DNA from: an uncultured Oscillospiraceae bacterium
GTDB taxonomy: Bacteria > Bacillota > Clostridia > Oscillospirales > Oscillospiraceae
DNA length: 64,000 nucleotides
Assembly: GCA_934569225.1 (NCBI GenBank)
Contig: CAKTKC010000002.1
Coordinates: 90,205-154,204 of the forward strand
Direction of reading: 5' to 3'
The translations under genes were made by a program, and so were the position numbers. The notes below the pieces were generated by a model. The model was given only the letters and a program-made list of their open reading frames with translations, was not told the DNA's origin and did not search any database. Shown one piece after another: positions 48,749 through 56,152 of the stretch. Positions within the stretch are counted from its first letter, which is position 1, and each line of letters begins with the position of its first letter.

Positions 48749-49813
48749 ATGAAAAACCTGGACAAGTATCTGACCCTGCTGGATGGGGAAGTGGACGGCC
48801 TGCTGCTGACCTCCCGTTACAGCCGCCATTACGGCGCGGAATTCGACATCGCCGAGGGCGTTGCCATCGTCACCAAGAAGGGCTGCCGCTACTTCACCGA
48901 CAGCCGCTACATCGAGTCCGCCGAGAAGAACCTGAAGGGCTTTGAGGTTCTGGACGTGAACCGGGAGATCGGCTACATCCAGCGCCTGAACGCGGCCATT
49001 GCCGACTTCGGCGTGACCGCTCTGGGCTACGAGGAGCATTATCTCACCGCCGAGGAGTATTTCCACTATGCCGAGAAGCTGAATGCCAAGCTGGTGCCCT
49101 TCCACAAGCCCATCTACGCCTTCCGCGCCACCAAGGAGGACTGGGAGCTGGAGCTGATGCGCAAGGCGCAGGCCATCACCGACAGAGCCTTTGCCGAGGT
49201 TATCACCCGCATCAAGCCCGGCATGACCGAGCTGGAGCTTCAGGCGGAGCTGATCTACTGCATGTACAAGAACGGCGGCACCGGCCTGGCCTTTGACCCC
49301 ATCGTGGTATCCGGCCCCAATACCAGCCTGCCCCATGGCGTCGCCGGGGAACGGGTCATTCAGAAGGGCGACTTCGTCACCATGGACTTTGGCGCGTCCT
49401 ACATGGGCTACTGTTCCGATATGACCCGCACCGTGGCCGTGGGCTACGCCACCGACGAGATGAAGCACGTGTACGATACCGTTCTCAAGGCGCAGCTGAC
49501 CGCCATCGCCGCCACGAAGGCGGGCGTCCCCGGCAAGGAGATCGACGGCGTTGCCCGGAAGGTCATTGCCGATGCCGGTTACGGCGCATACTTCGGCCAC
49601 GGCTACGGCCACAGCCTGGGTCTGGAAATCCATGAGAATCCCAGCCCAAACGCCAGCAACACGGAACCGCTGCCCGCGGGCGTGGTTTGCTCCGCCGAAC
49701 CCGGCATCTATCTGCCCGGAAAATTCGGCGTCCGCATTGAGGACGTGACCATTATCACCGAGGACGGCTGCGAGGACATTACCGGAAGCCCGAAAAATCT
49801 GATAATTCTGTAA
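48749..49813 (+). CDS. Xaa-Pro peptidase (M24 family)
   Basis: Metallopeptidase of 354 aa, PepP/PepQ type, which removes N-terminal residues before proline. The N-terminal creatinase-like domain (about 1-125) is followed by the pita-bread domain with metal ligands Asp in FVTMDFGASYMGYCSDMTRT (two Asp), His in GHGYGHSLGLEIHE, and Glu in EPGIYLPGKFGVRIED. All five are present. It starts 2 nt after yqeG, with AAGGAGA upstream. Placement just before efp is common in Bacillota, and fits the role of EF-P at prolines. Confidence 0.92.
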   Translation: MKNLDKYLTLLDGEVDGLLLTSRYSRHYGAEFDIAEGVAIVTKKGCRYFTDSRYIESAEKNLKGFEVLDVNREIGYIQRLNAAIADFGVTALGYEEHYLTAEEYFHYAEKLNAKLVPFHKPIYAFRATKEDWELELMRKAQAITDRAFAEVITRIKPGMTELELQAELIYCMYKNGGTGLAFDPIVVSGPNTSLPHGVAGERVIQKGDFVTMDFGASYMGYCSDMTRTVAVGYATDEMKHVYDTVLKAQLTAIAATKAGVPGKEIDGVARKVIADAGYGAYFGHGYGHSLGLEIHENPSPNASNTEPLPAGVVCSAEPGIYLPGKFGVRIEDVTIITEDGCEDITGSPKNLIIL

Positions 49814-49830
49814 AAAAAGCAGATTCCCCC

Positions 49831-49859
49831 TTGAAAAAATAAAATTCTTGCGGTATACT
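49831..49859 (+). promoter_or_regulatory. Promoter of efp
   Basis: TTGAAA at 49831-49836, a 17-bp spacer and TATACT at 49854-49859. The leader of about 60 nt carries a small GC hairpin (CCCCGGTTCGGGG) before the ribosome site. Confidence 0.85.
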
Positions 49860-49927
49860 ATATGCGCTAGTTTTGTGCATTCAATGCGCCCCCCGGTTCG
49901 GGGAGGTAGTTTAGGAGGAAAAATACA

Positions 49928-50491
49928 ATGATTTCTGCAGGCGAATTTAGAAACGGCGTTACCTTTGATATGGACGGAAAGGTTATGCAGGTCGTGGAGT
50001 TCCAGCACGTCAAGCCCGGCAAGGGCGCAGCGTTCGTCCGTGTGAAGATGAAGAACGTCATCACCGGCGCTGTCACCGAGACCAGCTTCAACCCCACCGC
50101 CAAGTTCCCCACCGCGTTCGTTGAGCGCAAGAAGATGGAGTATTCCTACAACGACGGCGCTCTGTACTACTTCATGGATCAGGAGACCTACGAGCTGGAG
50201 CCCATCGACGCTTCCGCTCTGGACGATTCCTTCAAGTTCGTCAAGGAGAACGACGTCTGCACCATTATGAGCTACAAGGGCAAGGTGTTCGGCGTGGAAG
50301 TTCCCAACTTTGCCGACCTGGTGGTCACCAAGACCGAGCCCGGCTTTGCCGGCAACACCGCCACCAACGTCACCAAGCCCGCCACTGTGGAGACCGGCGC
50401 TGAGGTGAAGGTGCCCCTCTTCATCAACGAGGGCGACAAGATCCAGATCGACACCCGCACCGGCGAGTATCTGGGCCGCTCCAAGGCTTAA
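49928..50491 (+). CDS. efp: Translation elongation factor P
   Basis: Protein of 187 aa, full length, in three beta-barrel domains. It binds between the P and E sites and relieves stalling at consecutive prolines. The tip loop reads [13 protein letters not shown] with Lys at the position that is modified in many bacteria (about residue 32). The C-terminal signature is [31 protein letters not shown] precedes ATG 49928. Cotranscription with the zinc-ribbon gene 71 nt downstream is likely, as no terminator lies between. Confidence 0.96.
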   Translation: MISAGEFRNGVTFDMDGKVMQVVEFQHVKPGKGAAFVRVKMKNVITGAVTETSFNPTAKFPTAFVERKKMEYSYNDGALYYFMDQETYELEPIDASALDDSFKFVKENDVCTIMSYKGKVFGVEVPNFADLVVTKTEPGFAGNTATNVTKPATVETGAEVKVPLFINEGDKIQIDTRTGEYLGRSKA

Positions 50492-50562
50492 ATCCATAAA
50501 AGCAGGGGACGTGTCACGCCCCCTCTTTTCCAATTTCCAATTACGTGTAAAGGAGGATCATT

Positions 50563-51009
50563 ATGACGATTTCCGAAAAGTCCGCCTACCTCAAGGGCCT
50601 GATGGAGGGCATGAACCTGAACACTGAGTCCAACGAGGGCAAGATGATCGCCGCCATTGTCGACCTGCTGGGGGACATGGCCAAGCGCGTCACCGACATC
50701 GAGGAGACCACCATTGCCATTTCCGACGAGCTGGATGAGATCGAGGAAGATCTGGACGCCATCGAGGACTTCATCATGGATGAGGACGATGACGACGAGG
50801 ATTACGACGACGAAGACGAGTGGGATGACGACGAGGATTCCGACGAGGGCTTCGAGTTCGGCGACGAGGAGACCACCATTTATGAGGCGGAGTGCCCCAG
50901 CTGCGGCGAAGTGGTTGACTTTGACGAGGAGACTCTGGAAAAGGGAAGCATCGTCTGCCCCAACTGCGGCGAGACGCTGGAGTTTTCTCTGGAAGACGAA
51001 GAAGAGTGA
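50563..51009 (+). CDS. Acidic protein with C-terminal zinc ribbon (CD1247 N-terminal-domain type)
   Basis: Protein of 148 aa in three parts. The helical N-terminus (SEKSAYLKGLMEGMNLNTES, then IVDLLGDMAKRVTDIEETTI) looks like the domain found in many Clostridia proteins near efp. Next comes a run of about 35 Asp/Glu-rich residues, then a C-terminal zinc ribbon with CPSCG and CPNCG pairs. The pattern suggests a nucleic-acid or ribosome-associated role, but none is proven. AAAGGAGGATC lies upstream of the ATG. Confidence 0.75.
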   Translation: MTISEKSAYLKGLMEGMNLNTESNEGKMIAAIVDLLGDMAKRVTDIEETTIAISDELDEIEEDLDAIEDFIMDEDDDDEDYDDEDEWDDDEDSDEGFEFGDEETTIYEAECPSCGEVVDFDEETLEKGSIVCPNCGETLEFSLEDEEE

Positions 51010-51058
51010 TTTGACACGAATCCCCGCCTGATTTGATGGGTGATTGTAAAACAGTGAA

Positions 51059-51092
51059 TGGAGCGTATCAGTTCTGATACGCTCCATTTTTC
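51059..51092 (+). terminator. Terminator of the efp operon
   Basis: A 13-bp perfect stem (TGGAGCGTATCAG / CTGATACGCTCCA) with a TT loop is followed by TTTTTC. Confidence 0.9.
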
Positions 51093-51123
51093 ATACTAAC
51101 ATGCTATGTAAAATGAGGTACAG

Positions 51124-51247
51124 CCCCTTGGCTCCCACTTTGGGGGAGCTGTCACCGAAGGTGACGGAGAGGGCATTGCACCCCTGTTTCCCCTCTCCGT
51201 CCTCGCTGCGCTCGGCCACCTCTCCCAGAGGGAGAGGCAAGGGGTGC
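51124..51247 (+). repeat. Dispersed palindromic repeat, family 2, copy 2
   Basis: Inverted relative to copy 1 at 45358-45467 and longer by an insertion of about 14 bp in the middle. Hairpins: GGCTCCCAC..GGGGGAGC, GTCACC/GGTGAC and CTCTCCCAGAGGGAGAG (perfect here). It lies between the efp terminator and the 3' end of the convergent gene 51254-51574. Confidence 0.8.
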
Positions 51248-51253
51248 AGCTCA

Positions 51254-51574
51254 TTATGTCTCCCGGTAGCGGATGAAGTCCAACGTCAGATAGTCCAGAT
51301 ACACCTGTTTATCCGGGGTCTTGCCCATGGTGACGCGGTGGCAGTTGACTTCCCAGACGGGGAAGTTATCCAGCTCACCCTTTGTGATCTCAAAAACGTG
51401 GTTCCAGCTCCGGCCTTCCAGATAGGGCGTGTCCTGCTGGACACGGATCAGCTCCAGACGGCGGAACGTATAGGTGGGGAACGCATTTTTGACGATGGTC
51501 TCGAACAGAAGCTCCGCGTCCCGGACGCTGCCCAGTTCAAAGGTGCTGCGGATCATTGCGCCATAGTCTTGCAT
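51254..51574 (-). CDS. Conserved-looking small protein of unknown function
   Basis: Soluble protein of 106 aa (GAMIRSTFELGSVRDAELLF, later VWEVNCHRVTMGKTPDKQVY). No family is recognised and no membrane or signal segment is seen. ATG 51574 follows TAAGGAGGTT, an ideal ribosome site that overlaps the right end of the repeat element (51589-51590). Any start further upstream would lie inside the repeat. It may therefore depend on readthrough from the thioesterase gene across the repeat, or on a promoter in the repeat. Confidence 0.65.
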   Translation of the reverse strand: MQDYGAMIRSTFELGSVRDAELLFETIVKNAFPTYTFRRLELIRVQQDTPYLEGRSWNHVFEITKGELDNFPVWEVNCHRVTMGKTPDKQVYLDYLTLDFIRYRET

Positions 51575-51588
51575 ACTCAATAACCTCC

Positions 51589-51759
51589 TTATACGAGTTT
51601 TTAGTAAAACGCTTTTAAGCGTTTTATCAGGCCGCAGAATTGCGGCCAGCGGCATTGCCGCTAAAAAACGAAGTCAATACATTTCTTACCGCCGACAGGC
51701 AGTCTGCTGTGAAACAGCTTAATAAAATGATGAAATCATTTTATTAAGAAATCGTATTA
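51589..51759 (-). repeat. Multi-hairpin repeat element, copy B
   Basis: A 171-bp inverted copy of 10060-10233. Compared with copy A, the first hairpin changes CATAAAATGA/TCATTTTATG to AATAAAATGA/TCATTTTATT and the second changes GCCG/CGGC to GCTG/CAGC. Both are compensatory, so the stems are under selection as RNA or DNA structures. The unpaired block AAGAAATGTATTGACTTCG is unchanged. The left terminus TAATACGA again starts with the TAA stop of the preceding (thioesterase) gene, and the right terminus abuts the ribosome site of the next gene. Confidence 0.85.
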
Positions 51760-52143
51760 CAGCTTGCTGTATGCTTTGTCCAGAAATCTCTGGCTGCTGA
51801 CGACCACACGCTGGTGGGTGCCACGGCCGATCTCACCGGCTTCGTCAAAGGCACGGACGGCAAAGGTGACGACCTTCCCCTCCACGGCGGTGACTTCCGC
51901 CTCCGCCCGGACTTCCAGTCCTACCGGCGTTGCGGAAATGTGCTCGATATTCAGCGCGGTGCCGACGGTGGTCTGGCCTTCTTCCAGCCCTTCCGCCACG
52001 GCGTCGCAGGCTGCGCCTTCCATCAGCGCGACCATGCAGGGGGTGGCGTAGACCAACAGATCGCCGGAGCCGACCTCCATGGCAGTGTCCTCCCGCTCAC
52101 AGAGCGTTTCGGCCACGCCCTTCATGCCAACGGTAATTCCCAT
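51757..52143 (-). CDS. Hot-dog-fold thioesterase, FlK-like
   Basis: Protein of 128 aa with the hot-dog helix and active-site region of fluoroacetyl-CoA thioesterase-like enzymes: LVYATPCMVALMEGAACDAV (about residues 30-49), TTVGTALNIEHISATPVGLE, and the C-terminal EIGRGTHQRVVVS. It is expected to hydrolyse a short acyl-CoA. AAAGGTCGTGATACCCT lies before ATG 52143; the ribosome site is only moderate. The stop TAA is the first triplet of repeat copy B. A palindromic element fills the upstream region. Confidence 0.85.
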   Translation of the reverse strand: MGITVGMKGVAETLCEREDTAMEVGSGDLLVYATPCMVALMEGAACDAVAEGLEEGQTTVGTALNIEHISATPVGLEVRAEAEVTAVEGKVVTFAVRAFDEAGEIGRGTHQRVVVSSQRFLDKAYSKL

Positions 52144-52164
52144 AGGGTATCACGACCTTTCTAG

Positions 52165-52335
52165 TTAAGGCAACACCACACAATTGCGTCGGCGGCTTTC
52201 GCCGGATCTTTTGCCACAATCCTGCGGTTTGGAAAACTTGAAATACATACACAGTATTCCTGCGTTTTCCAAACCTTGGCTTGCGGCAAAATCTCTCGCC
52301 GAAAGCACTTGCCGAATTGTGTGGTGCTGCCTTAA
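52165..52335. mobile_element. Fold-back (palindromic) MITE-like element
   Basis: The 171-bp segment is a near-complete inverted repeat. The outer 21 bp (TTAAGGCARCACCACACAATT) match at 20 of 21. The next part matches loosely (CTTTCGCCG, TTTTGCC), and the inner GTTTGGAAAAC matches exactly around a loop of about 25 bp. There is no ORF. A target duplication is not evident (flanks CTAG and TAAT). It sits between the divergent thioesterase and pncB genes and could supply or disturb their promoters. Confidence 0.75.
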
Positions 52336-52372
52336 TAATACTCTAACTTCCGGAAGGTGTCAACGAAAAAGG

Positions 52373-52401
52373 TTGCTATTTTCCGAAAGGTTTTGTATAA
52401 T
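52373..52401 (+). promoter_or_regulatory. Promoter of pncB
   Basis: TTGCTA at 52373-52378, a 17-bp spacer and TATAAT at 52396-52401. It lies 38 bp outside the fold-back element. Confidence 0.85.
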
Positions 52402-52431
52402 AGCCGCAAATATAAAAATGAGGTGACCGAA

Positions 52432-53883
52432 ATGGTTGTGAGCGACAAATTGAATCTGACGATGCTCTGCGATTTTTACGAGCTGACCATGGGCGCGGGG
52501 TATTTTGCCAACGGCTATGCCGACCGCATAACTTATTTTGACCTGTTCTTCCGCCGCTGCCCCGACGGGGGCGGGTTTGCCATCGCGGCCGGTTTGGAGC
52601 AGATCGTCCGGTATATTCAGGAGCTGCATTTTGACCCGGAGGATATCGCCTACCTGCGGGAGCGGAAGTGCTTCAGCGAGGATTTCCTGAACTATCTGGC
52701 CAATTTCAAGTTTACCGGCGATATCTGGGCGGTGCCGGAGGGAACGCCCGTTTTCCCCCGGGAGCCGATCATCACCGTCCGCGCGCCTGCCATTCAGGCG
52801 CAGCTTGTTGAGACGTATCTGCTGCTGTGCGTGAACCATCAGAGCCTGATTGCCACAAAGGCCAACCGTGTTGTCCGTGCCGCCGAGGGACGCACGGTGC
52901 TGGAATTCGGTTCCCGCCGGGCGCAGGGGGCAGACGCCGCCATCCTGGGCGCGAGAGCCGCGTACATCGGTGGCTGCCACGGCACGGCCTGCACTATTTC
53001 CGACCAGCTGTACGGCGTCCACGCGGGCGGCACCATGGCCCACGCATGGGTGCAGATGTTTGACAGCGAGTATGAGGCGTTCAAGGCTTATGTGAAGATG
53101 TTCCCTAACAACGCGACGCTGCTGGTGGACACCTACAACACCCTGAAATCCGGCGTCCCCAACGCCATCCGGGCGTTCAACGAAGTGCTCAAGCCCATGG
53201 GCATCACAAAGTGCGGCATCCGTCTGGACTCCGGCGACCTGGCCTATCTGACACGGGAAGCCCGGAAAATGCTGGACGAGGCAGGGTGGACGGACTGCAA
53301 AATTTCCGTGTCCAACTCGCTGGACGAATACATCATCCGGGACATCCTCCGGCAGGGCGCACAGATCGACATGTTCGGTGTGGGCGAACGGCTTATCACC
53401 GCAAAGAGCGAGCCGGTATTCGGCGGCGTGTACAAGCTGGCCGCCATTGAGGAGCCGGACGGCACGGTGGTTCCCAAGATCAAGATTTCTGAAAACGTGG
53501 AGAAGATCACCAACCCCCACTACAAGAAGCTGTACCGCTTCTACGCCAAGGGCACCGGCAAGGCCATTGCCGACTACCTGACGGTTTACGACGAGGTGGT
53601 GGACGACAGCAAAGACATGACAATTTTCGACCCGGACGCCACCTGGAAGACCAAGAAGGTCTACAATTTCACAGCCAGAGAATTGCAGGTTCCCGTTTTC
53701 AAGGGCGGCAAGCTTGTCTACAAGCTGCCTTCGTTGGAGGAAATCCGCACCTACTGCCTTTCCCAGGTGGACACGTTGTGGGACGAGGTCAAGCGCTTTG
53801 ACAATCCCCAGACCTACTATGTCGACCTGAGCCAGAGGCTCTGGGACATCAAGTACGACCTGCTGAAATCCAATGGCAAATAA
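52432..53883 (+). CDS. pncB: Nicotinate phosphoribosyltransferase
   Basis: Protein of 483 aa that makes nicotinate mononucleotide from nicotinic acid and PRPP, the first step of NAD salvage. Typical stretches: LTMLCDFYELTMGAGYF at the N-terminus, VLEFGSRRAQGADAA, LLVDTYNTLKSGVPNA and GIRLDSGDLAYLTREAR (PRPP-binding region). ATG 52432 has AGGTGA 6 nt upstream; an upstream in-frame ATG lies before the -10 box. It overlaps the next gene, a small membrane protein, by 11 nt. Confidence 0.94.
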   Translation: MVVSDKLNLTMLCDFYELTMGAGYFANGYADRITYFDLFFRRCPDGGGFAIAAGLEQIVRYIQELHFDPEDIAYLRERKCFSEDFLNYLANFKFTGDIWAVPEGTPVFPREPIITVRAPAIQAQLVETYLLLCVNHQSLIATKANRVVRAAEGRTVLEFGSRRAQGADAAILGARAAYIGGCHGTACTISDQLYGVHAGGTMAHAWVQMFDSEYEAFKAYVKMFPNNATLLVDTYNTLKSGVPNAIRAFNEVLKPMGITKCGIRLDSGDLAYLTREARKMLDEAGWTDCKISVSNSLDEYIIRDILRQGAQIDMFGVGERLITAKSEPVFGGVYKLAAIEEPDGTVVPKIKISENVEKITNPHYKKLYRFYAKGTGKAIADYLTVYDEVVDDSKDMTIFDPDATWKTKKVYNFTARELQVPVFKGGKLVYKLPSLEEIRTYCLSQVDTLWDEVKRFDNPQTYYVDLSQRLWDIKYDLLKSNGK

Positions 53884-54376
53884 GCGGACGCCTGCCTCGT
53901 CGGTGGCGCTGGGCGGGGTGCTTGCGGCGCTGGCGGTGGTCATTATGAGCCTGGGGACGATCATCCCCATTGCAACCTATGTCTGCCCCATGCTCTGCGC
54001 GCTGCTTCTGCAAGCGGTGCTGAAAGCCTGCGGCGTCCGGATTGCCTGGGCGTGGTACGGCGCGGTGGCGATTCTGTCACTGCTGCTCGCCCCGGACAAG
54101 GAAGCCGCGGCAGTGTTCGCGTTTCTGGGTTACTATCCCATTGTCAAGCCCCGGCTGGACAAGACCAGACTCCGCTGGCTGTGGAAAGGGCTGCTGTTCA
54201 ACGTGTCCGTGGTGGTGATGTACTGGCTGCTGCTGCGGGTATTCGGCCTTGCCCAGGTCGCGGAGGATTTTGAAGAAATCGGCGTGGTCATGCTGATTGT
54301 CCTCCTGATTCTGGGGAACGTGACCTTCTTCCTGCTGGATAAGCTGCTGGAAAAGCGGTTTGTAAGGCGCAAGTAG
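53873..54376 (+). CDS. Small membrane protein coupled to pncB, possible niacin-uptake S component
   Basis: Protein of 167 aa with five or six hydrophobic helices, starting inside pncB (11-nt overlap). Its N-terminus (SSVALGGVLAALAVVIMSLG) and size match the S components of ECF vitamin transporters, whose first helix usually has an A-L-x-x-A-L pattern. Coupling to a niacin-salvage enzyme makes uptake of niacin or nicotinamide an attractive guess. No EcfA or EcfT genes are in the window, and I cannot exclude an unrelated membrane family. Confidence 0.55.
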   Translation: MANKRTPASSVALGGVLAALAVVIMSLGTIIPIATYVCPMLCALLLQAVLKACGVRIAWAWYGAVAILSLLLAPDKEAAAVFAFLGYYPIVKPRLDKTRLRWLWKGLLFNVSVVVMYWLLLRVFGLAQVAEDFEEIGVVMLIVLLILGNVTFFLLDKLLEKRFVRRK

Positions 54377-54388
54377 GAGGGTCGCGGA

Positions 54389-54634
54389 ATGTGGTATCTG
54401 TACATTCTGCAATGCGGCGACGGCTCGCTCTACACCGGCATCACGACGGATGTGGAGAAGCGGCTGGAAGCCCACCGCAGTGGAAAAGGCGCAAAGTACA
54501 CCCGGGGAAGATCGCCGCTGGCGCTGAAATACCGGGAGGCTTGCGGCACCCACTCCGACGCCCTGAAGCGGGAATTGGAGATCAAGCAGCTTTCCCGGGC
54601 GGAAAAGCTGGCGCTGATCGGGGAAATGCCGTAA
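54389..54634 (+). CDS. GIY-YIG nuclease family protein (UPF0213 type)
   Basis: Protein of 81 aa beginning WYLYILQCGDGSLYTGITTD, where YILxC and YTGIT replace GIY and YIG, then VEKRLEAHRSGKGAKYTRGR. This is the stand-alone YhbQ/YazA-like branch, probably a small DNA-processing nuclease. GGAGGGTCGCGG lies before the ATG. It is 12 nt downstream of the membrane protein gene and likely in the same transcript. A hairpin ATCCCCTCCG/CGGAGGGGAT (about 54675-54702) follows, without a T-run. Confidence 0.88.
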   Translation: MWYLYILQCGDGSLYTGITTDVEKRLEAHRSGKGAKYTRGRSPLALKYREACGTHSDALKRELEIKQLSRAEKLALIGEMP

Positions 54635-54751
54635 CCGATGGACGGGCGCACCCGAAAACGATATTCCAAAATGAATCCCCTCCGTACAAGTGCGGAGGGG
54701 ATCGCTGCAATAAAGGGTATGTCCGGAATACGGAACAGCAGAGCAGCCATT

Positions 54752-55252
54752 TTATGGACTGCAATACCGGACTTCATCGGCTACTCGCTGGATACTTTTA
54801 TTACTGGTGTCAATTTGAATAGATTTTAGAGACCGATAAAGCGGCAGCCTCGCCAGACTTTTATCGATGTCATCGATGTTGCGAACGCCGCACCGCGCAT
54901 CTGCCGTGAATCTTTCGCGCAGGCTTTCCTCGTCCGCAATGAGTGAGACGCATTTTACTGTACAGTTTTTCGTATCCAGCTTGTCAAGAATAGAATCAAT
55001 AATGGATTGCTGGTGCATGACCCAGCAGAAAATGATATTGTCGTAGGCGGAGCAATGCAGGAACTGATTCAGCAGATGGCAGATGTTATCTAGCACCATT
55101 GCTTTTGTTTCTTCGGTTACCTGAAACGGACTGGCATACCAGCACCAATCGCCGTCAAGGAAAACGCTGTTCGCCAAATCCTTGTTCAGCTGCTGGCTGA
55201 CGGCCGTTTTCCCAACGCCCATTGTCCCGCCAATCAAATACAAGGTCTTCAT
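54752..55252 (-). CDS. P-loop nucleotide kinase-like protein
   Basis: Protein of 166 aa. A P-loop at the N-terminus (LIGGTMGVGKTAVSQQLNKD, about residues 5-24) and a lid-like segment (ADEESLRERFTADARCGVRN) give it the look of shikimate-kinase or AAA-type small kinases. The substrate is unknown. GC is lower than in the neighbours and rare codons occur (ATA, AGA), hinting at acquisition. ATG 55252 is preferred; a GTG 9 nt upstream is possible. The region between its promoter side and traX contains the end fragment of the multi-hairpin repeat. Confidence 0.7.
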   Translation of the reverse strand: MKTLYLIGGTMGVGKTAVSQQLNKDLANSVFLDGDWCWYASPFQVTEETKAMVLDNICHLLNQFLHCSAYDNIIFCWVMHQQSIIDSILDKLDTKNCTVKCVSLIADEESLRERFTADARCGVRNIDDIDKSLARLPLYRSLKSIQIDTSNKSIQRVADEVRYCSP

Positions 55253-55265
55253 ATTTGACACCGCC

Positions 55266-55284
55266 TAATAAAGAAATCGTATTA
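55266..55284 (-). repeat. Multi-hairpin repeat, terminal fragment (copy C)
   Basis: On the minus strand TAATACGATTTCTTTATTA: the first 14 bases equal the left terminus of copies A and B, and the rest of the element is missing. Again the first TAA is the stop codon of the gene before it (TraX-like). Confidence 0.65.
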
Positions 55285-56034
55285 GAAGTTCCCGGCGGCG
55301 GTGACGAAGCCAACGCCCCACAGCACAACGCGCAGAATGCCGCAGGCGGCCAGATGGGCGGGGTAGTAGGCGTAGAACAGCTTGCCCATACCCTTCCAGG
55401 AGCCGCGTTCGCCGTTATACAGCCGCAGCAGCGGAATGGTCAGGCAGGTGCCCAGCTGAACCAGGGCGTAAACCCGGTCAATAAAGAAGAAATAAACCAG
55501 CGCGTAGAGGAACGTCCAGAACATCATCCAGAGCATCTGCTTGCGGAAATTGCCACGGTAGGAGCCGATGAACAGGATCGCCATGGCGGCGATGCAGCTC
55601 CAGTCGGAAGGGAAGGTGATGACGCAGACCAGCAGGATGATGACAGTTTTCTGCCAGGATTTCAGCTTGTCACTGTTGTTGACGCACAGCAGCACCAGTC
55701 CCCATGCCAGCGACCAGGCCACGCTGGTCTGGTTAAACACCGTGTCCCGCAGGGGGATAAAGGAAATGCCGAAGCAGAAGTTATAGGCAAAATGGGAAAT
55801 GAGCGCCAGCAGGAACAGCCGCCCGGCGTATTTTTTGACGTCGTGGGTGTAATGGTAGCCCTCCGCAATGAAGTACCACATAATGGGCGCAGTGAGCCGC
55901 CCGATGATGTGCGCCAGCAACACCCACCAGACTCGGGAATACCCCGGACAGATCGTCCAGACCAGATGGTCGAGGGTCATGGCGGCAATGGCGATGAGCT
56001 TCAGCTGATTGGAATTAAGCGCGGCCTTTTTCAT
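55282..56034 (-). CDS. TraX-family membrane protein
   Basis: Protein of 250 aa with about eight hydrophobic segments. It is typical of the family at LNSNQLKLIAIAAMTLDHLV and YHYTHDVKKYAGRLFLLALI, and ends with YAYYPAHLAACGILRVVLWG. It shares these motifs with the protein at 39231-39971 but is clearly diverged. AAGAGG precedes ATG 56034; the open frame upstream is not conserved. The role of these orphan TraX proteins outside F plasmids is unknown; acetylation of a surface polymer is only a suggestion. Confidence 0.83.
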   Translation of the reverse strand: MKKAALNSNQLKLIAIAAMTLDHLVWTICPGYSRVWWVLLAHIIGRLTAPIMWYFIAEGYHYTHDVKKYAGRLFLLALISHFAYNFCFGISFIPLRDTVFNQTSVAWSLAWGLVLLCVNNSDKLKSWQKTVIILLVCVITFPSDWSCIAAMAILFIGSYRGNFRKQMLWMMFWTFLYALVYFFFIDRVYALVQLGTCLTIPLLRLYNGERGSWKGMGKLFYAYYPAHLAACGILRVVLWGVGFVTAAGNF

Positions 56035-56101
56035 GGGATATGCCTCTTTTCGGTCATTTTCGTCTTTCCGCAAAATTATAGCATCCCGCCTGATGAAAAG
56101 C

Positions 56102-56143
56102 AAGCCCTCCGGAAGAGTTTTACGAGGGTTTTGCAGAGGGCTT
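56102..56143 (-). terminator. Terminator of the DMT transporter gene
   Basis: On the minus strand AAGCCCTC pairs with GAGGGCTT, followed by GCTTTTC. The loop is long (about 26 nt). Confidence 0.55.
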
Positions 56144-56152
56144 AACGATCGC

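Noticed and set aside
51101..51583. ORF of 160 codons across repeat family 2 (and the minus-strand frame 44908-45462)
   Set aside because: The first part is the translated repeat, a known type of artefact, and the rest is antisense to the gene at 51254-51574.
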